DNA of 10,719 bases from Erythrobacter sp. Lineage in GTDB: Bacteria; Pseudomonadota; Alphaproteobacteria; Sphingomonadales; Sphingomonadaceae. Below, piece by piece: positions 1-7,978 of the stretch (positions are counted from its first letter, which is position 1; each line of letters starts with the position of its first letter). The notes beneath the pieces are model-generated. The model had not been told where the DNA came from, did not search any database, and saw only the letters and a list, made by a program, of their open reading frames with translations. The stretch spans positions 1-10,719 of the forward strand of contig JANQTR010000225.1 of the NCBI GenBank assembly GCA_030731635.1. Direction: 5' to 3'. The position numbers and the translations under genes were made by a program.

Positions 1-1
1 C

Positions 2-3000
2 TCGCGCCTTTATCGCCTCACCATCGACGGGGCGGATGCGCTGAGCTTGAAAGTCTATGCGCTTGAGGGTGAGCTGGCCTTGTCCGACACCGTCCCCGCG
101 CTGGAGAATTTCGGGTTCCGGGTTGATGCCGAAGTGCCAACCTTTCTGGCCGACGCCGCGCTCGGCTCGATCCATGATTTCATGCTGACCGTGCCCGCCG
201 GGCTGGATGCGGACGCGCTGCTGGACCGCGCTGGCCTGATCGAGGATGCGCTGGCCGATGTGCTGAATGGCCTGGCTGAAGATGATCCGTTCAACCGGCT
301 GGTCGCCGCGACGGGCCTTGCCCCGCGCGAAGCGAACTGGCTGCGCGCAGTCTATCGCTATCTGCGCCAGACCGGGGTGAGTTACACCATCTACACCGTG
401 GTCGATGCGCTGGTCGCTGCGCCGCAGGTGACCCGGGCCATGGTGGCGCTGTTTGGCGCGCGCCATGATCCGGTCTTCAGCGGTGACCGCGGTGAAGCGA
501 TCGCCGCTGCCGGGGCGGCCTTTACGCGCGGGCTGGCCAAGGTGAGCGCGATCAATGATGACCGGTTGCTGCGATTATACCGCGCGGTGATTGATGCGGT
601 GCTGCGCACCAATGCCTTTGCCCCCGCCGCCGCCGAAGCGCTGGCATTCAAGCTCGACAGTCACTGTGTCCCCGGCCTGCCCAAGCCGCTGCCGTGGCGC
701 GAGATTTTCGTCTATTCGCGCCGGGTCGAAGGCATCCACCTGCGGTCTGGTGCGGTCGCGCGCGGGGGCCTGCGCTGGTCCGACCGGCGCGACGATTTCC
801 GCACCGAAGTGCTCGGCTTGATGAAAGCGCAGCGCGTCAAGAACGCGGTGATCGTGCCGACCGGGGCCAAGGGCGGGTTCTATCCCAAACAGCTCCCTTC
901 GCCCGCCATCGACCGCGAAGCCTGGGCCGCCGAAGGGCGCGCGGCCTATGAAATCTTCATCCGCACGCTGTTGTCGGTCACCGACAACATCATCGGCGGC
1001 AAGGTGGTGCATCCGCAAGCCGTGCAGGTGCTTGACGGCGAAGATCCCTATTTCGTGGTCGCCGCCGATAAAGGCACGGCGACCTTTTCCGACATTGCCA
1101 ACGGCATCGCCCAATCGCGCGATTTCTGGCTCGACGATGCTTTTGCCAGCGGTGGTTCCAACGGATATGATCACAAGGCAATGGGCATCACCGCGCGCGG
1201 CGCGTGGGTTTCGGTGCAGCGCCATTTCCGCGAGATGGGCGTCGATGTACAAAGCGACCCTGTCACCGTCGCGGGCTGCGGCGACATGTCGGGCGATGTG
1301 TTCGGCAACGGGATGCTGCTGTCCAAGGCGCTGAAACTGGTTGCCGCCTTTGATCACCGCCACATCTTCATCGATCCCGCGCCCGATCCTTTGGCGAGCT
1401 GGAAAGAACGCAAGCGGATGTTCGAACTGCCCCGGTCGAGCTGGGAGGATTACAACGCCAGCCTGATTTCCAAAGGCGGCGGGGTGTTTTCGCGCAGCTC
1501 GAAACAGATCAAACTGTCCAAGCAAGCGCGCGAAGTGCTGGGGATCGACGCGAAAGTGATCGAGCCCGAAGCGCTGATTTCCGCGATCCTGCGCAGCAAG
1601 GTCGATCTGCTGTGGTTCGGCGGGATTGGCACCTATGTCAAAGCCCCGCAGGAAAGCCACATGCAGGTCGGCGATCCGGCCAATGACGGGTTGCGCGTTG
1701 ACGCGGGCGAAGTGCACGCACGGGTGATCGGCGAAGGCGCGAACCTTGGCATCACGCAGGCGGGGCGGATTGCGTTCTCGCTCAAGGGCGGGCGCATCAA
1801 CACCGATTTCATCGACAATTCGGCCGGGGTCGATTGTTCGGACAACGAGGTCAATATCAAGATCGCGCTGGCTGCTGCCACAGCCTCGGGCAAGCTGACG
1901 GCGAAAAAGCGCAACACGCTGCTGGCCGCGATGACCGACGAAGTGGCGACGATCGTGCTTGAGGATAACCGCTTGCAGGCGCTGGCGCTGTCAGTGGCGG
2001 AAAGCGGCGGGCCTGGGGCGATTCCTGCCTATGTCCGCCTGATCGAACGGCTGGGCGAAGCCGGCGATTTCGACCGCCGTACCGAAGGGCTTGCCGATAG
2101 CGAGACATTGCTGCGCCGCGCAGCCGACGGCCACGGGCTGACCCGGCCTGAACTGGCGGTGCTGTTGTCCTCGGCCAAGCTGGCGTTGCAAGCGGCGCTG
2201 GAAGACAGCACGCTGGTGGATGATCCGGCGCTGGAACCGCTGCTGCTGGCGCGCTTCCCCACCGCGATGCGCAAACCCTATGCCGCCGAAATTCGCGGCC
2301 ACCGGCTGCGGCGCGAAATGATCGCGACCAGTCTTTCCAATCGCATGGTCAACCGGCTGGGCATGGTCCACCCGTTTGAACTCGCCGAAGAAGAAGGCGT
2401 GGGCCTGGCCGATGTCACGGCGGCATTTGTGGTGGCCGAACATCTGTTCGGGCTGGACGCGCTGTGGCGCGAACTGGATGAAGCCGCGATTCCCGAAGCT
2501 GCGCGCCTTGCGCTGTTTGATCGTTTGGCGGCCGCGGTCGGCAATTTGATGAGCGATGTGCTGCGGACCGGTTCGGGCAAGGTTGCCGCTGGCGCGATGA
2601 TTGGCGAGTTGGCCGCAGGCGTAACGGTGCTGACCGCGGCGCGCGAAGAATTGCTGACCGCCGAACCGCGCGCCCGTTCACAGGCGCTGCGGCAGAGCTT
2701 TGTCGCCACCGGCGCGTCTGAACCGCTGGCGGCGCGGGTCGCCAATCTGTTCGACTTTGATGGTGCGGTCGGCCTGGCGCAGGCGGCGCTGGATACCGGG
2801 ATCGATGCCAAGCTGCTGACCCATGCCTTTGCCGCGATTGGCACCCGTCTGGGGCTGGACTGGGCGCAGGGGACTGCGGCCTACATGTCGCCCTCCGATG
2901 TGTGGGAACGGCTGCTGGTGTCAGGTCTTGCACGGGATTTCCAGCAGATGCGGATCGAATTCCTGCGGCGGCTGATGCGGCGCAAAGGCGGCAAGGAAGA

Positions 3001-3154
3001 CCCCATGGGCGCGGTTGGCGATTGGGCCGATCAGCATGTCCAGGCGGTGGCGCAGTTCCGCGCCATGATCGCGCGTGCCCAGGCTCGCCCGCCGGTCGGG
3101 GCCGCGATGCTCGCCCAGATTGCCAGCCAGGCACGCAATCTGTTGGAGAGATAG
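2..3154 (+). CDS. NAD-specific glutamate dehydrogenase, GDH-180 type (5' end outside window)
   Basis: This cytosolic enzyme oxidises glutamate to 2-oxoglutarate and ammonium with NAD, linking amino-acid breakdown to the TCA cycle. The frame is open from base 2, and the residues before the first in-frame TTG (base 47) already match the family, so the gene enters from the left and that TTG is not its start. About 1050 codons are present, against roughly 1550-1650 residues for the full family, so the N-terminal regulatory third is missing. Visible catalytic-domain motifs are ARGGLRWSDRRDDFR (about 755-800), the lysine-bearing PTGAKGGF (about 856-880), the Rossmann-region GCGDMSGDVFGNGM (about 1274-1315), GEGANLGIT (about 1730-1758) and FIDNSAGVDCSDNEVNIKI (about 1808-1865). 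The last third is the helical C-terminal region. There is no frameshift. The next gene starts 99 bases downstream on the same strand. Confidence 0.95.
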   Translation, partial: SRLYRLTIDGADALSLKVYALEGELALSDTVPALENFGFRVDAEVPTFLADAALGSIHDFMLTVPAGLDADALLDRAGLIEDALADVLNGLAEDDPFNRLVAATGLAPREANWLRAVYRYLRQTGVSYTIYTVVDALVAAPQVTRAMVALFGARHDPVFSGDRGEAIAAAGAAFTRGLAKVSAINDDRLLRLYRAVIDAVLRTNAFAPAAAEALAFKLDSHCVPGLPKPLPWREIFVYSRRVEGIHLRSGAVARGGLRWSDRRDDFRTEVLGLMKAQRVKNAVIVPTGAKGGFYPKQLPSPAIDREAWAAEGRAAYEIFIRTLLSVTDNIIGGKVVHPQAVQVLDGEDPYFVVAADKGTATFSDIANGIAQSRDFWLDDAFASGGSNGYDHKAMGITARGAWVSVQRHFREMGVDVQSDPVTVAGCGDMSGDVFGNGMLLSKALKLVAAFDHRHIFIDPAPDPLASWKERKRMFELPRSSWEDYNASLISKGGGVFSRSSKQIKLSKQAREVLGIDAKVIEPEALISAILRSKVDLLWFGGIGTYVKAPQESHMQVGDPANDGLRVDAGEVHARVIGEGANLGITQAGRIAFSLKGGRINTDFIDNSAGVDCSDNEVNIKIALAAATASGKLTAKKRNTLLAAMTDEVATIVLEDNRLQALALSVAESGGPGAIPAYVRLIERLGEAGDFDRRTEGLADSETLLRRAADGHGLTRPELAVLLSSAKLALQAALEDSTLVDDPALEPLLLARFPTAMRKPYAAEIRGHRLRREMIATSLSNRMVNRLGMVHPFELAEEEGVGLADVTAAFVVAEHLFGLDALWRELDEAAIPEAARLALFDRLAAAVGNLMSDVLRTGSGKVAAGAMIGELAAGVTVLTAAREELLTAEPRARSQALRQSFVATGASEPLAARVANLFDFDGAVGLAQAALDTGIDAKLLTHAFAAIGTRLGLDWAQGTAAYMSPSDVWERLLVSGLARDFQQMRIEFLRRLMRRKGGKEDPMGAVGDWADQHVQAVAQFRAMIARAQARPPVGAAMLAQIASQARNLLER

Positions 3155-3200
3155 GCGGCACGCTCTGCCCCTCTGCTATTTCCAGCAGGTTGACCCCGGT

Positions 3201-3233
3201 GCGATTTGCGGCAAGTCAAAGGCCGCACATCGC
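3201..3233. promoter_or_regulatory. 12-bp imperfect dyad in front of the ferredoxin reductase gene
   Basis: The arms are GCGATTTGCGGC (3201-3212) and GCCGCACATCGC (3222-3233), separated by 9 bases. Eleven of twelve positions pair; the only mismatch is T3206 against C3228. The structure ends two bases before the GGAGGGG ribosome binding site (3235-3241). As DNA it could be an operator; as RNA it would be a strong hairpin touching the binding site. No T-run follows, so it is not a typical intrinsic terminator for the upstream dehydrogenase gene. A -35-like TTGACC (3190-3195) lies just upstream but has no clear -10 partner. The pairing is seen in the sequence; the regulatory role is inferred. 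Confidence 0.5.
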
Positions 3234-3253
3234 CGGAGGGGCATAGGCAAGCA

Positions 3254-4501
3254 ATGACAACACCCAGCACAGATCACGCCGACGTCGTCATCGTCGGCAC
3301 CGGGCACGGCGGCGCGCAGGCGGCGATTGCCCTGCGCCAGCATGGGCACGACGGATCAATCCTGATGATCGGGCGCGACACTGCGCCGCCCTATGAACGC
3401 CCGCCGCTGTCGAAGGAATATCTCGCCGGGGACAAGGGCTTTGAACGGATCATGATCCGGCCCGAAAAGTTCTGGGCGGACAAGGATATCGGCCTGCGCC
3501 TTGGCGCGGCGGTGACAGCGATTGATCCGCACGCGCACCGGTTGACGCTGAGCGACGGCGGGCATGTCACCTATCGCAAGTTGATCTGGTCAGGTGGCGG
3601 CGATCCGCGCCGCCTGCCGGTGCCGGGCGCGGTGCTGCCGGGCGTGTTCTATGTTCGCGACAAGGCTGATGCCGATGCGATGATGGCGGCATTGGCGGGC
3701 GGCGCGCGGCGTGCGGTCGTGATTGGCGGCGGTTATATCGGGCTGGAAGCGGCGGCAGTGCTGCGCAAGCTGGGCTGCGAGGTCACGCTGGTCGAAATGC
3801 TGCCGCGCCTGCTGGCGCGCGTCGCGGGTGAAGAATTGTCCGACTTCTACGCCGCCGAACACCGTAGGCAGGGCGTTGACGTGCGGCTCAGCACCGGTGT
3901 GCAGGGCGTGCTGGGTGAGGATGCGGGCCACGTCACCGGGGTCAGGCTCGACACGGGCGAGGAAGTGGCTTGCGACATGGTGATCGTCGGCATCGGCGTG
4001 GTGCCTGCGGTCGCGCCGTTGATCGCGGCGGGCGCAGCGGGATCGAACGGGGTCGATGTCGATTTCTGCTGCCGCACCACCCTGGATGATGTCTACGCCA
4101 TCGGAGACTGCGCCGCGCACGCCAACCCTTACGCCGATAATGCCGTAATCCGGCTGGAATCGGTGCAGAACGCGCATGATATGGCGAACACCGTGGCACG
4201 CGCGATCATGGGCGAGAAAGAGCCGTATCATGCGCTGCCGTGGTTCTGGTCGAACCAGTATGATCTCAAACTGCAGACCGCGGGATTGAACCTCGGCTTT
4301 GATGACACCGTGCTGCGCGGCGATCCGGATACGCGCAAGTTTACGGTGGTCTATCTGAAAAACGGCCACCCGATCGCGTTCGACTGTGTCGGCACGATGA
4401 AGGACTATGTGCAGGGCCGCAAATTGCTGGAGGCCGGGGCGGGGCGGATTGATCCGGCGCTGCTGGCTGATCCCGAAGTGCCGCTCAAAGACCTGCTGTA
4501 A
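3254..4501 (+). CDS. FAD-dependent ferredoxin reductase (rhodocoxin/ArR-like)
   Basis: This 415-residue flavoprotein transfers electrons from NADH through FAD to a [2Fe-2S] ferredoxin, typically feeding a class I cytochrome P450 or a ring-hydroxylating oxygenase. Domains in order are: N-terminal FAD dinucleotide fold with VVIVGTGHGG (11-20); the YERPPLSKEYL element (47-57) of this reductase family; the IWSGGGDPRRL segment (111-121); the NADH-binding GGGYIGLEAA fold (158-167) followed by the acidic E181; the second FAD motif YAIGDCA (281-287); and the C-terminal domain beginning near WFWSNQYDLKLQ (330-341). The ATG at 3254 is chosen because GGAGGGG lies 12 bases upstream and the FAD fold begins just after it. 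A longer frame from a TTG at 3206 would run through the dyad and adds nothing conserved. Its 3' end overlaps the convergent queG by 17 bases. The P450 at 7979 is a plausible client, but no ferredoxin gene lies between them. Confidence 0.9.
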   Translation: MTTPSTDHADVVIVGTGHGGAQAAIALRQHGHDGSILMIGRDTAPPYERPPLSKEYLAGDKGFERIMIRPEKFWADKDIGLRLGAAVTAIDPHAHRLTLSDGGHVTYRKLIWSGGGDPRRLPVPGAVLPGVFYVRDKADADAMMAALAGGARRAVVIGGGYIGLEAAAVLRKLGCEVTLVEMLPRLLARVAGEELSDFYAAEHRRQGVDVRLSTGVQGVLGEDAGHVTGVRLDTGEEVACDMVIVGIGVVPAVAPLIAAGAAGSNGVDVDFCCRTTLDDVYAIGDCAAHANPYADNAVIRLESVQNAHDMANTVARAIMGEKEPYHALPWFWSNQYDLKLQTAGLNLGFDDTVLRGDPDTRKFTVVYLKNGHPIAFDCVGTMKDYVQGRKLLEAGAGRIDPALLADPEVPLKDLL

Positions 4502-5546
4502 GCCGCGCCGCTGCCCAGCGCGCGGCGTCGGCCACCACCGGATCAGGATCAGCCCTCAACGCCAAGACTTGCGGTAGCAGCGCGCCATTGCCGCTGTTTC
4601 CGGCGGCATAAAGGCAGTTGCGCACAAACCGGTCGCGCCCGATGCGTTTGATCGGCGATCCGGAAAACAGCGCCCGGAACCCCGCATCATCCAGCGCCAG
4701 CAGTTCCGCCAAGCGCGGAGCGACCAGTTCGGCGCGGGGCAGGAATTCGCGGATCGCCTGCGCTTCGCTGGCGAACTTGTTCCACGGGCAGACCGCCAGA
4801 CAATCATCGCAGCCATAGATGCGGTTGCCCAGCATCGCGCGGAATTCCTCGGCCACCGGGCCTTTGTGTTCGATGGTAAGATAGGAAATGCAGCGCCGCG
4901 CATCGATCTGGTAGGGCGCGGGAAAGGCATTGGTCGGGCAGGCATCCAGACACGCGCGGCAGCTGCCGCATTGGTCACGGTGCGGTTCGGCAGGTTCCAG
5001 CTCCAGCGTGGTGTAGATCGCGCCGAGGAACAGCCAGCTGCCATGGGTCGGGCTGACAAGATTGGTATGCTTGCCCTGCCACCCGATCCCCGCCGCCTCT
5101 CCCAGCGGTTTTTCCATCACCGGGGCGGTATCGACGAACACCTTGACCTCCGCCCCTGGCGCCGCGTCGACCAGCCAGCGGGCCAGCGCCTTCAGACGCT
5201 TTTTCACGACATCATGGTAGTCCTTGCCTTGGGCATAGACCGAAATCCGCGCATGGGTGGGCGAGGCTTCAAGCGCCAGCGGATCATGCGCCGGGGCGTA
5301 GGACATGCCCAGCGCAATCACGCTGCGCGCAGCGGGCCACAGCCCTTGCGGCGAACGCCGGTGATCCAGCCGCGCCGCCATCCATTCCATGCTGCCGTGA
5401 TGCCCTTCGCCCAGCCATTGTTCCAGCCGCGCGGCTCGCAACGGATCCTCGCCCGCACTGGCAAAGCCGCAGGCGGCAAAGCCAAGCCGGCGCGCTTCTT
5501 CGCTGATCTGTGCGGCAAGGGCAGATATTGCGGGCGCGTTAACCAT
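4485..5546 (-). CDS. queG: Epoxyqueuosine reductase QueG
   Basis: This cobalamin- and iron-sulfur-dependent cytosolic enzyme reduces epoxyqueuosine to queuosine at position 34 of GUN-anticodon tRNAs, the last step of queuosine synthesis. The 353-residue length is normal. The N-terminal half is the cobalamin-binding region and contains KDYHDVVKKRL (108-118) and FVDTAPVMEK (137-146), whose D139 corresponds to the catalytic aspartate of the family. The first [4Fe-4S] motif is CGSCRACLDACPT (C193, C196, C199, C203). The second is GCDDCLAVCPW (C246, C249, C253), with C219 between them as a further ligand candidate. Residues from about 285 to the end are the small HEAT-like tRNA-binding domain. The ATG at 5546 is preceded by GGGAG about 11 bases upstream. 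The gene converges on the ferredoxin reductase gene with a 17-base overlap and diverges from the ABC operon across only 46 bases. There is no functional link to either neighbour. Confidence 0.96.
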   Translation of the reverse strand: MVNAPAISALAAQISEEARRLGFAACGFASAGEDPLRAARLEQWLGEGHHGSMEWMAARLDHRRSPQGLWPAARSVIALGMSYAPAHDPLALEASPTHARISVYAQGKDYHDVVKKRLKALARWLVDAAPGAEVKVFVDTAPVMEKPLGEAAGIGWQGKHTNLVSPTHGSWLFLGAIYTTLELEPAEPHRDQCGSCRACLDACPTNAFPAPYQIDARRCISYLTIEHKGPVAEEFRAMLGNRIYGCDDCLAVCPWNKFASEAQAIREFLPRAELVAPRLAELLALDDAGFRALFSGSPIKRIGRDRFVRNCLYAAGNSGNGALLPQVLALRADPDPVVADAARWAAARLTAGL

Positions 5547-5592
5547 GTTTGGAGAGGCTCCCGTTTAATCTCACCGCCTAACCGCGTAAGGC
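5547..5592. promoter_or_regulatory. Short divergent promoter region between queG and the ABC operon
   Basis: Only 46 bases separate the start codons of two divergent transcription units, so any promoters here must overlap or extend into the coding sequence. What can be seen is an imperfect 8-base tandem repeat, CCGCCTAA then CCGCGTAA (5574-5589), an AT-rich TTTAAT (5564-5569) and a small GGAG-AGG-CTCC inverted repeat (5551-5561). No good -35/-10 pair is recognisable on either strand. The assignment rests on position rather than on a motif. Confidence 0.3.
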
Positions 5593-6603
5593 ATGGACAT
5601 GGCGGTAAGCGATCACACAGCGTCGGGCAATCTTGGGACAGGTTTCAGCGCCGTTCCACATGACGCGCGCCCGCTCGCGATCGAAGCGCGCGGGCTGGTC
5701 AAAAGTTTTGACGGCACCCGCGCGGTCGACGGAGTGGATATTTCCGTCCCCGAAGGCGCGATCTACGGCATCCTTGGCCCCAACGGCGCGGGCAAAACCA
5801 CGACTTTGCGCATGCTGCTGGGCATTATTGATCCCGACGAAGGCATCCGCCGCGTGTTCGGGCATGATCGCCCGCATGATATTGGCCGCCTGATCGGTTA
5901 CCTGCCCGAAGAACGCGGGCTTTATCCCGCGATGAAATGCATTGAGGCGATTGCGTTTATGGGCGCGCTGCGCGGCCTGCCGTTGAAGGAAGGGCGGCTG
6001 CGCGCGGCCGAACTGCTGGAACGCCACGGGCTGGGCTATGCCGCGAACCGGCAGATCCGTCAGCTATCGAAAGGCATGGCGCAGACCGTGCAGCTGCTCG
6101 GCACGCTGGTGCACCGCCCGCGGCTGGTGGTGCTGGATGAACCATTTTCGGGGCTCGATGCGATCAATCAGGGCAAGCTTGAAGTGATGATCCGGGCGCT
6201 GGCAGAAGACGGCGTCACGGTAATTTTTTCCACCCACGTCATTCACCATGCCGAACGCCTGTGCGAAGGCGTGGCGATCATCGCCGGGGGCCGCGTGCCC
6301 TATGCGGGCAGTGTTGAGGCTGCGCGTGACCGGATTCCGGCGCAGGTGCGGTTGGAAACCCGCGCGCGCGAAGGTGCATGGCTGACCGCCCTGCCCACCG
6401 AGACCAAACGCAACGGCGATTTCTTCCAGTTCCCGCTGCCCGCCACCGGGATTGAACCCCTGCTGCGGCAATTGATCGAAGGCGAGGCGGGGATCCTGTC
6501 CCTTTCGATCGAACGCGCCGGGCTGCATGATGCCTTTGTCGCCATTGCAGGGGAGGCCGCCGCCCGCCAACTCGATGCCGATAACCAAGGGGGCCGCGCA
6601 TGA
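5593..6603 (+). CDS. ABC-2 type transporter ATP-binding protein (NatA/YhaQ-like)
   Basis: This 336-residue ATPase subunit powers an ABC exporter at the inner membrane together with the permease encoded next. Residues 1-27 are a variable extension. The ATPase domain then shows Walker A GPNGAGKTT (62-70), a Q-loop region GYLPEERGLYP (102-112) with glutamate where many ABC proteins have glutamine, the signature LSKGM (158-162) in place of LSGGQ, Walker B LVVLDEP (178-184), D-loop SGLD (186-189) and the switch histidine H215 in STHVIHHAE. Residues from about 245 to 320 are the DrrA/NatA-type C-terminal domain (DUF4162-like). The outermost ATG (5593) is given. The second ATG (5599) is perhaps the real start, because TAAGG (5587-5591) is better spaced from it. 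The stop overlaps the permease start as ATGA, so the two are translationally coupled. The substrate cannot be read from sequence; Na+ export is known for NatAB, but lipids or drugs are equally possible. Confidence 0.92.
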   Translation: MDMAVSDHTASGNLGTGFSAVPHDARPLAIEARGLVKSFDGTRAVDGVDISVPEGAIYGILGPNGAGKTTTLRMLLGIIDPDEGIRRVFGHDRPHDIGRLIGYLPEERGLYPAMKCIEAIAFMGALRGLPLKEGRLRAAELLERHGLGYAANRQIRQLSKGMAQTVQLLGTLVHRPRLVVLDEPFSGLDAINQGKLEVMIRALAEDGVTVIFSTHVIHHAERLCEGVAIIAGGRVPYAGSVEAARDRIPAQVRLETRAREGAWLTALPTETKRNGDFFQFPLPATGIEPLLRQLIEGEAGILSLSIERAGLHDAFVAIAGEAAARQLDADNQGGRA

Positions 6604-7877
6604 GCACCGATGTGATCCGCCCGCGCCTGACCGCGCTCGAAGCGACCTGGGTGATCGCCCGGCGCGATTTCATCGCGGTCTTGTTCAGCCGCGCTTTCCT
6701 GTTTTTCCTGATTGGGCCATTGTTTCCGGTGTTGATCGGGGGATTGGCCGGCAGCATCGGCGGGCAGGTTCAACGCGATGCGGTCAGCATTGAAATCGGG
6801 CTGGCCCTGTCGGCAGAAGAAAACGCCGCCATGATCACGGCGGGCAATGCGCTGCGCCCGCAGCTGCACGGGCTGGTGCCGGAATTGCATGTCGTCAAAG
6901 AGGCGATGGGCGAGCAGAACTTTGATGCCCGCGCGTTTCTGGATCAACGGCGCGGCAATTATGCCGCGATCCTGACCGGGACCTTGGCCGCGCCGCAACT
7001 GGTCGGCACCGAAGGGCAGATTGCACGGTGGAGCGGCCCGATTGAACTGATCGCAGCCACCGCCAGCGGCGCTGCGCCTGCCCGCTTCCCGCAAGCCTCC
7101 AGCCAGGTGGTTGCCACCAGCGCCGCGTCCGATCGCACCAACCGCATCCGCACCGCGCAGGCGGCCCAGATGGTGCTGTTTTTGCTGACGATGTTGCTGG
7201 GCGGCATGGTGCTGTCCAACCTTGCCGAGGAAAAGGGCAACAAGATCATCGAAATTCTCGCCGCAGCCCTGCCGATGGATGCGGTGTTCATGGGTAAACT
7301 GTTTGCGATGCTGGGCGTGTCCTTTGTCGGCATCGCGGTGTGGGGCACGGTTGGCTGGGGGTTCTGGGCAATTGCCGAGGATGCGATTGTCACTGTCACG
7401 CAGACCAATTTCCGCGACCTGCCCGGCCCGGCGGTGGGCTGGCCGCTGTTTCTGGCGCTGGGGATCGCCTATTTCACGATGGCCTATCTGCTGCTCGGCT
7501 CGTTGTTTCTGACGATTGGCGCGATGGCATCATCGGTGCGCGAGGTGCAGACCATGTCGATGCCGGTGACGATGCTGCAATTGATGGTGTTTTTCCTGTC
7601 AGCGGCCAATATCGGCCAGACCGGCACGCCGCTCGAACTGACATCGGTGGTCTTCCCGTTGTCATCGCCGTTTGCGATGCTGGCGCGCGCGGCACTGGAA
7701 GAAACGCTGTGGACCCATGCGCTGGCGCTGTTGTGGCAAGGCGTGGCGGTGATCCTGCTGGTCAAGGGCGGATCGCTGTTGTTCCGCAAGCGGGTGATGA
7801 AGTCAGGCGGCGCGGGGCGGGTGAAAAAGCCGTGGTTTGGCCGCCGCGCTGTGCCGCTGGCTGAACCGGCAGAATAG
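6600..7877 (+). CDS. ABC-2 type transporter permease (NatB-like)
   Basis: This 425-residue membrane subunit of the exporter pairs with the ATPase at 5593. The layout is that of the ABC2_membrane_3 family: one N-terminal transmembrane segment (about 30-52, rich in F, L and G), a large hydrophilic extracytoplasmic domain (about 55-185), then a cluster of five or six membrane segments (about 189-207, 233-257, 283-308, 320-338, a weaker one near 347-363, and 371-392). The motif LSNLAEEKGNKIIEILAAA (205-223), just after the second segment, matches the family's coupling-helix region, where EEK-x-N-x-hydrophobic-x-E-I-L is typical. AAGGGGG (6587-6593) is a well-spaced ribosome binding site inside the end of the ATPase gene. 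The C-terminus (from about 396) is short, basic and cytoplasmic. The P450 gene follows after a 101-base gap that has its own promoter-like elements, so the operon probably ends here. Confidence 0.9.
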   Translation: MSTDVIRPRLTALEATWVIARRDFIAVLFSRAFLFFLIGPLFPVLIGGLAGSIGGQVQRDAVSIEIGLALSAEENAAMITAGNALRPQLHGLVPELHVVKEAMGEQNFDARAFLDQRRGNYAAILTGTLAAPQLVGTEGQIARWSGPIELIAATASGAAPARFPQASSQVVATSAASDRTNRIRTAQAAQMVLFLLTMLLGGMVLSNLAEEKGNKIIEILAAALPMDAVFMGKLFAMLGVSFVGIAVWGTVGWGFWAIAEDAIVTVTQTNFRDLPGPAVGWPLFLALGIAYFTMAYLLLGSLFLTIGAMASSVREVQTMSMPVTMLQLMVFFLSAANIGQTGTPLELTSVVFPLSSPFAMLARAALEETLWTHALALLWQGVAVILLVKGGSLLFRKRVMKSGGAGRVKKPWFGRRAVPLAEPAE

Positions 7878-7898
7878 GTTCCGTTTCGCAACCCACTA

Positions 7899-7926
7899 TT
7901 GACATGGCTGTTAGTTGAGGCAGGAT
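7899..7926 (+). promoter_or_regulatory. Candidate promoter for the P450 gene
   Basis: A perfect -35 hexamer TTGACA lies at 7899-7904. Sixteen bases downstream, CAGGAT (7921-7926) matches the -10 consensus at only three of six positions. It sits 22 bases after the permease stop and about 50 bases before the P450 start, giving a leader of roughly 45 bases that would include the hairpin at 7942-7962. The -35 match is clear; the -10 is weak. Confidence 0.4.
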
Positions 7927-7941
7927 GCGAATCGGATGAGA

Positions 7942-7962
7942 GCGTCCCCATCAGGAGGACGC
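7942..7962 (+). promoter_or_regulatory. Leader hairpin containing an AGGAGG sequence, upstream of the P450
   Basis: GCGTCC (7942-7947) pairs perfectly with GGACGC (7957-7962). CC (7948-7949) can also pair with GG (7954-7955) if A7956 bulges out, leaving the loop ATCA. The 3' arm contains AGGAGGA (7953-7959), a near-perfect anti-16S match that is too far (about 20 bases) from the ATG at 7979 to be the direct ribosome binding site. The working site appears to be GGGAG (7968-7972), just outside the stem. It could be a translational standby site, an operator or chance. No T-run follows, so it is not a terminator. Confidence 0.4.
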
Positions 7963-7978
7963 CCGACGGGAGAGAACA

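Noticed and set aside
575..1717. Long open frame (380 codons) antisense to glutamate dehydrogenase
   Set aside because: It lies wholly inside a gene with clear family motifs. Its translation is rich in His, Arg, Gly and Ala with no recognisable domain, as expected of an antisense shadow in GC-rich DNA.
2415..3161. Open frame (248 codons) antisense to the end of glutamate dehydrogenase
   Set aside because: The product is dominated by Pro, Arg, Ala and Ser with no domain, and it covers conserved coding sequence on the other strand.
3173..3188. Small perfect inverted repeat CTGCT-6-AGCAG after glutamate dehydrogenase, considered as a terminator
   Set aside because: The stem is only five base pairs and no T-run follows, so an intrinsic terminator is not supported.
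3590..4369. Open frame (259 codons) antisense to the ferredoxin reductase
   Set aside because: It is a His/Arg-rich shadow with no motif; the + strand reading has intact FAD and NADH folds.
4866..5663. Open frame (265 codons) on the + strand opposite queG
   Set aside because: It runs through the conserved queG sequence and into the ABC gene start, has Arg/Gly-rich composition and no domain.
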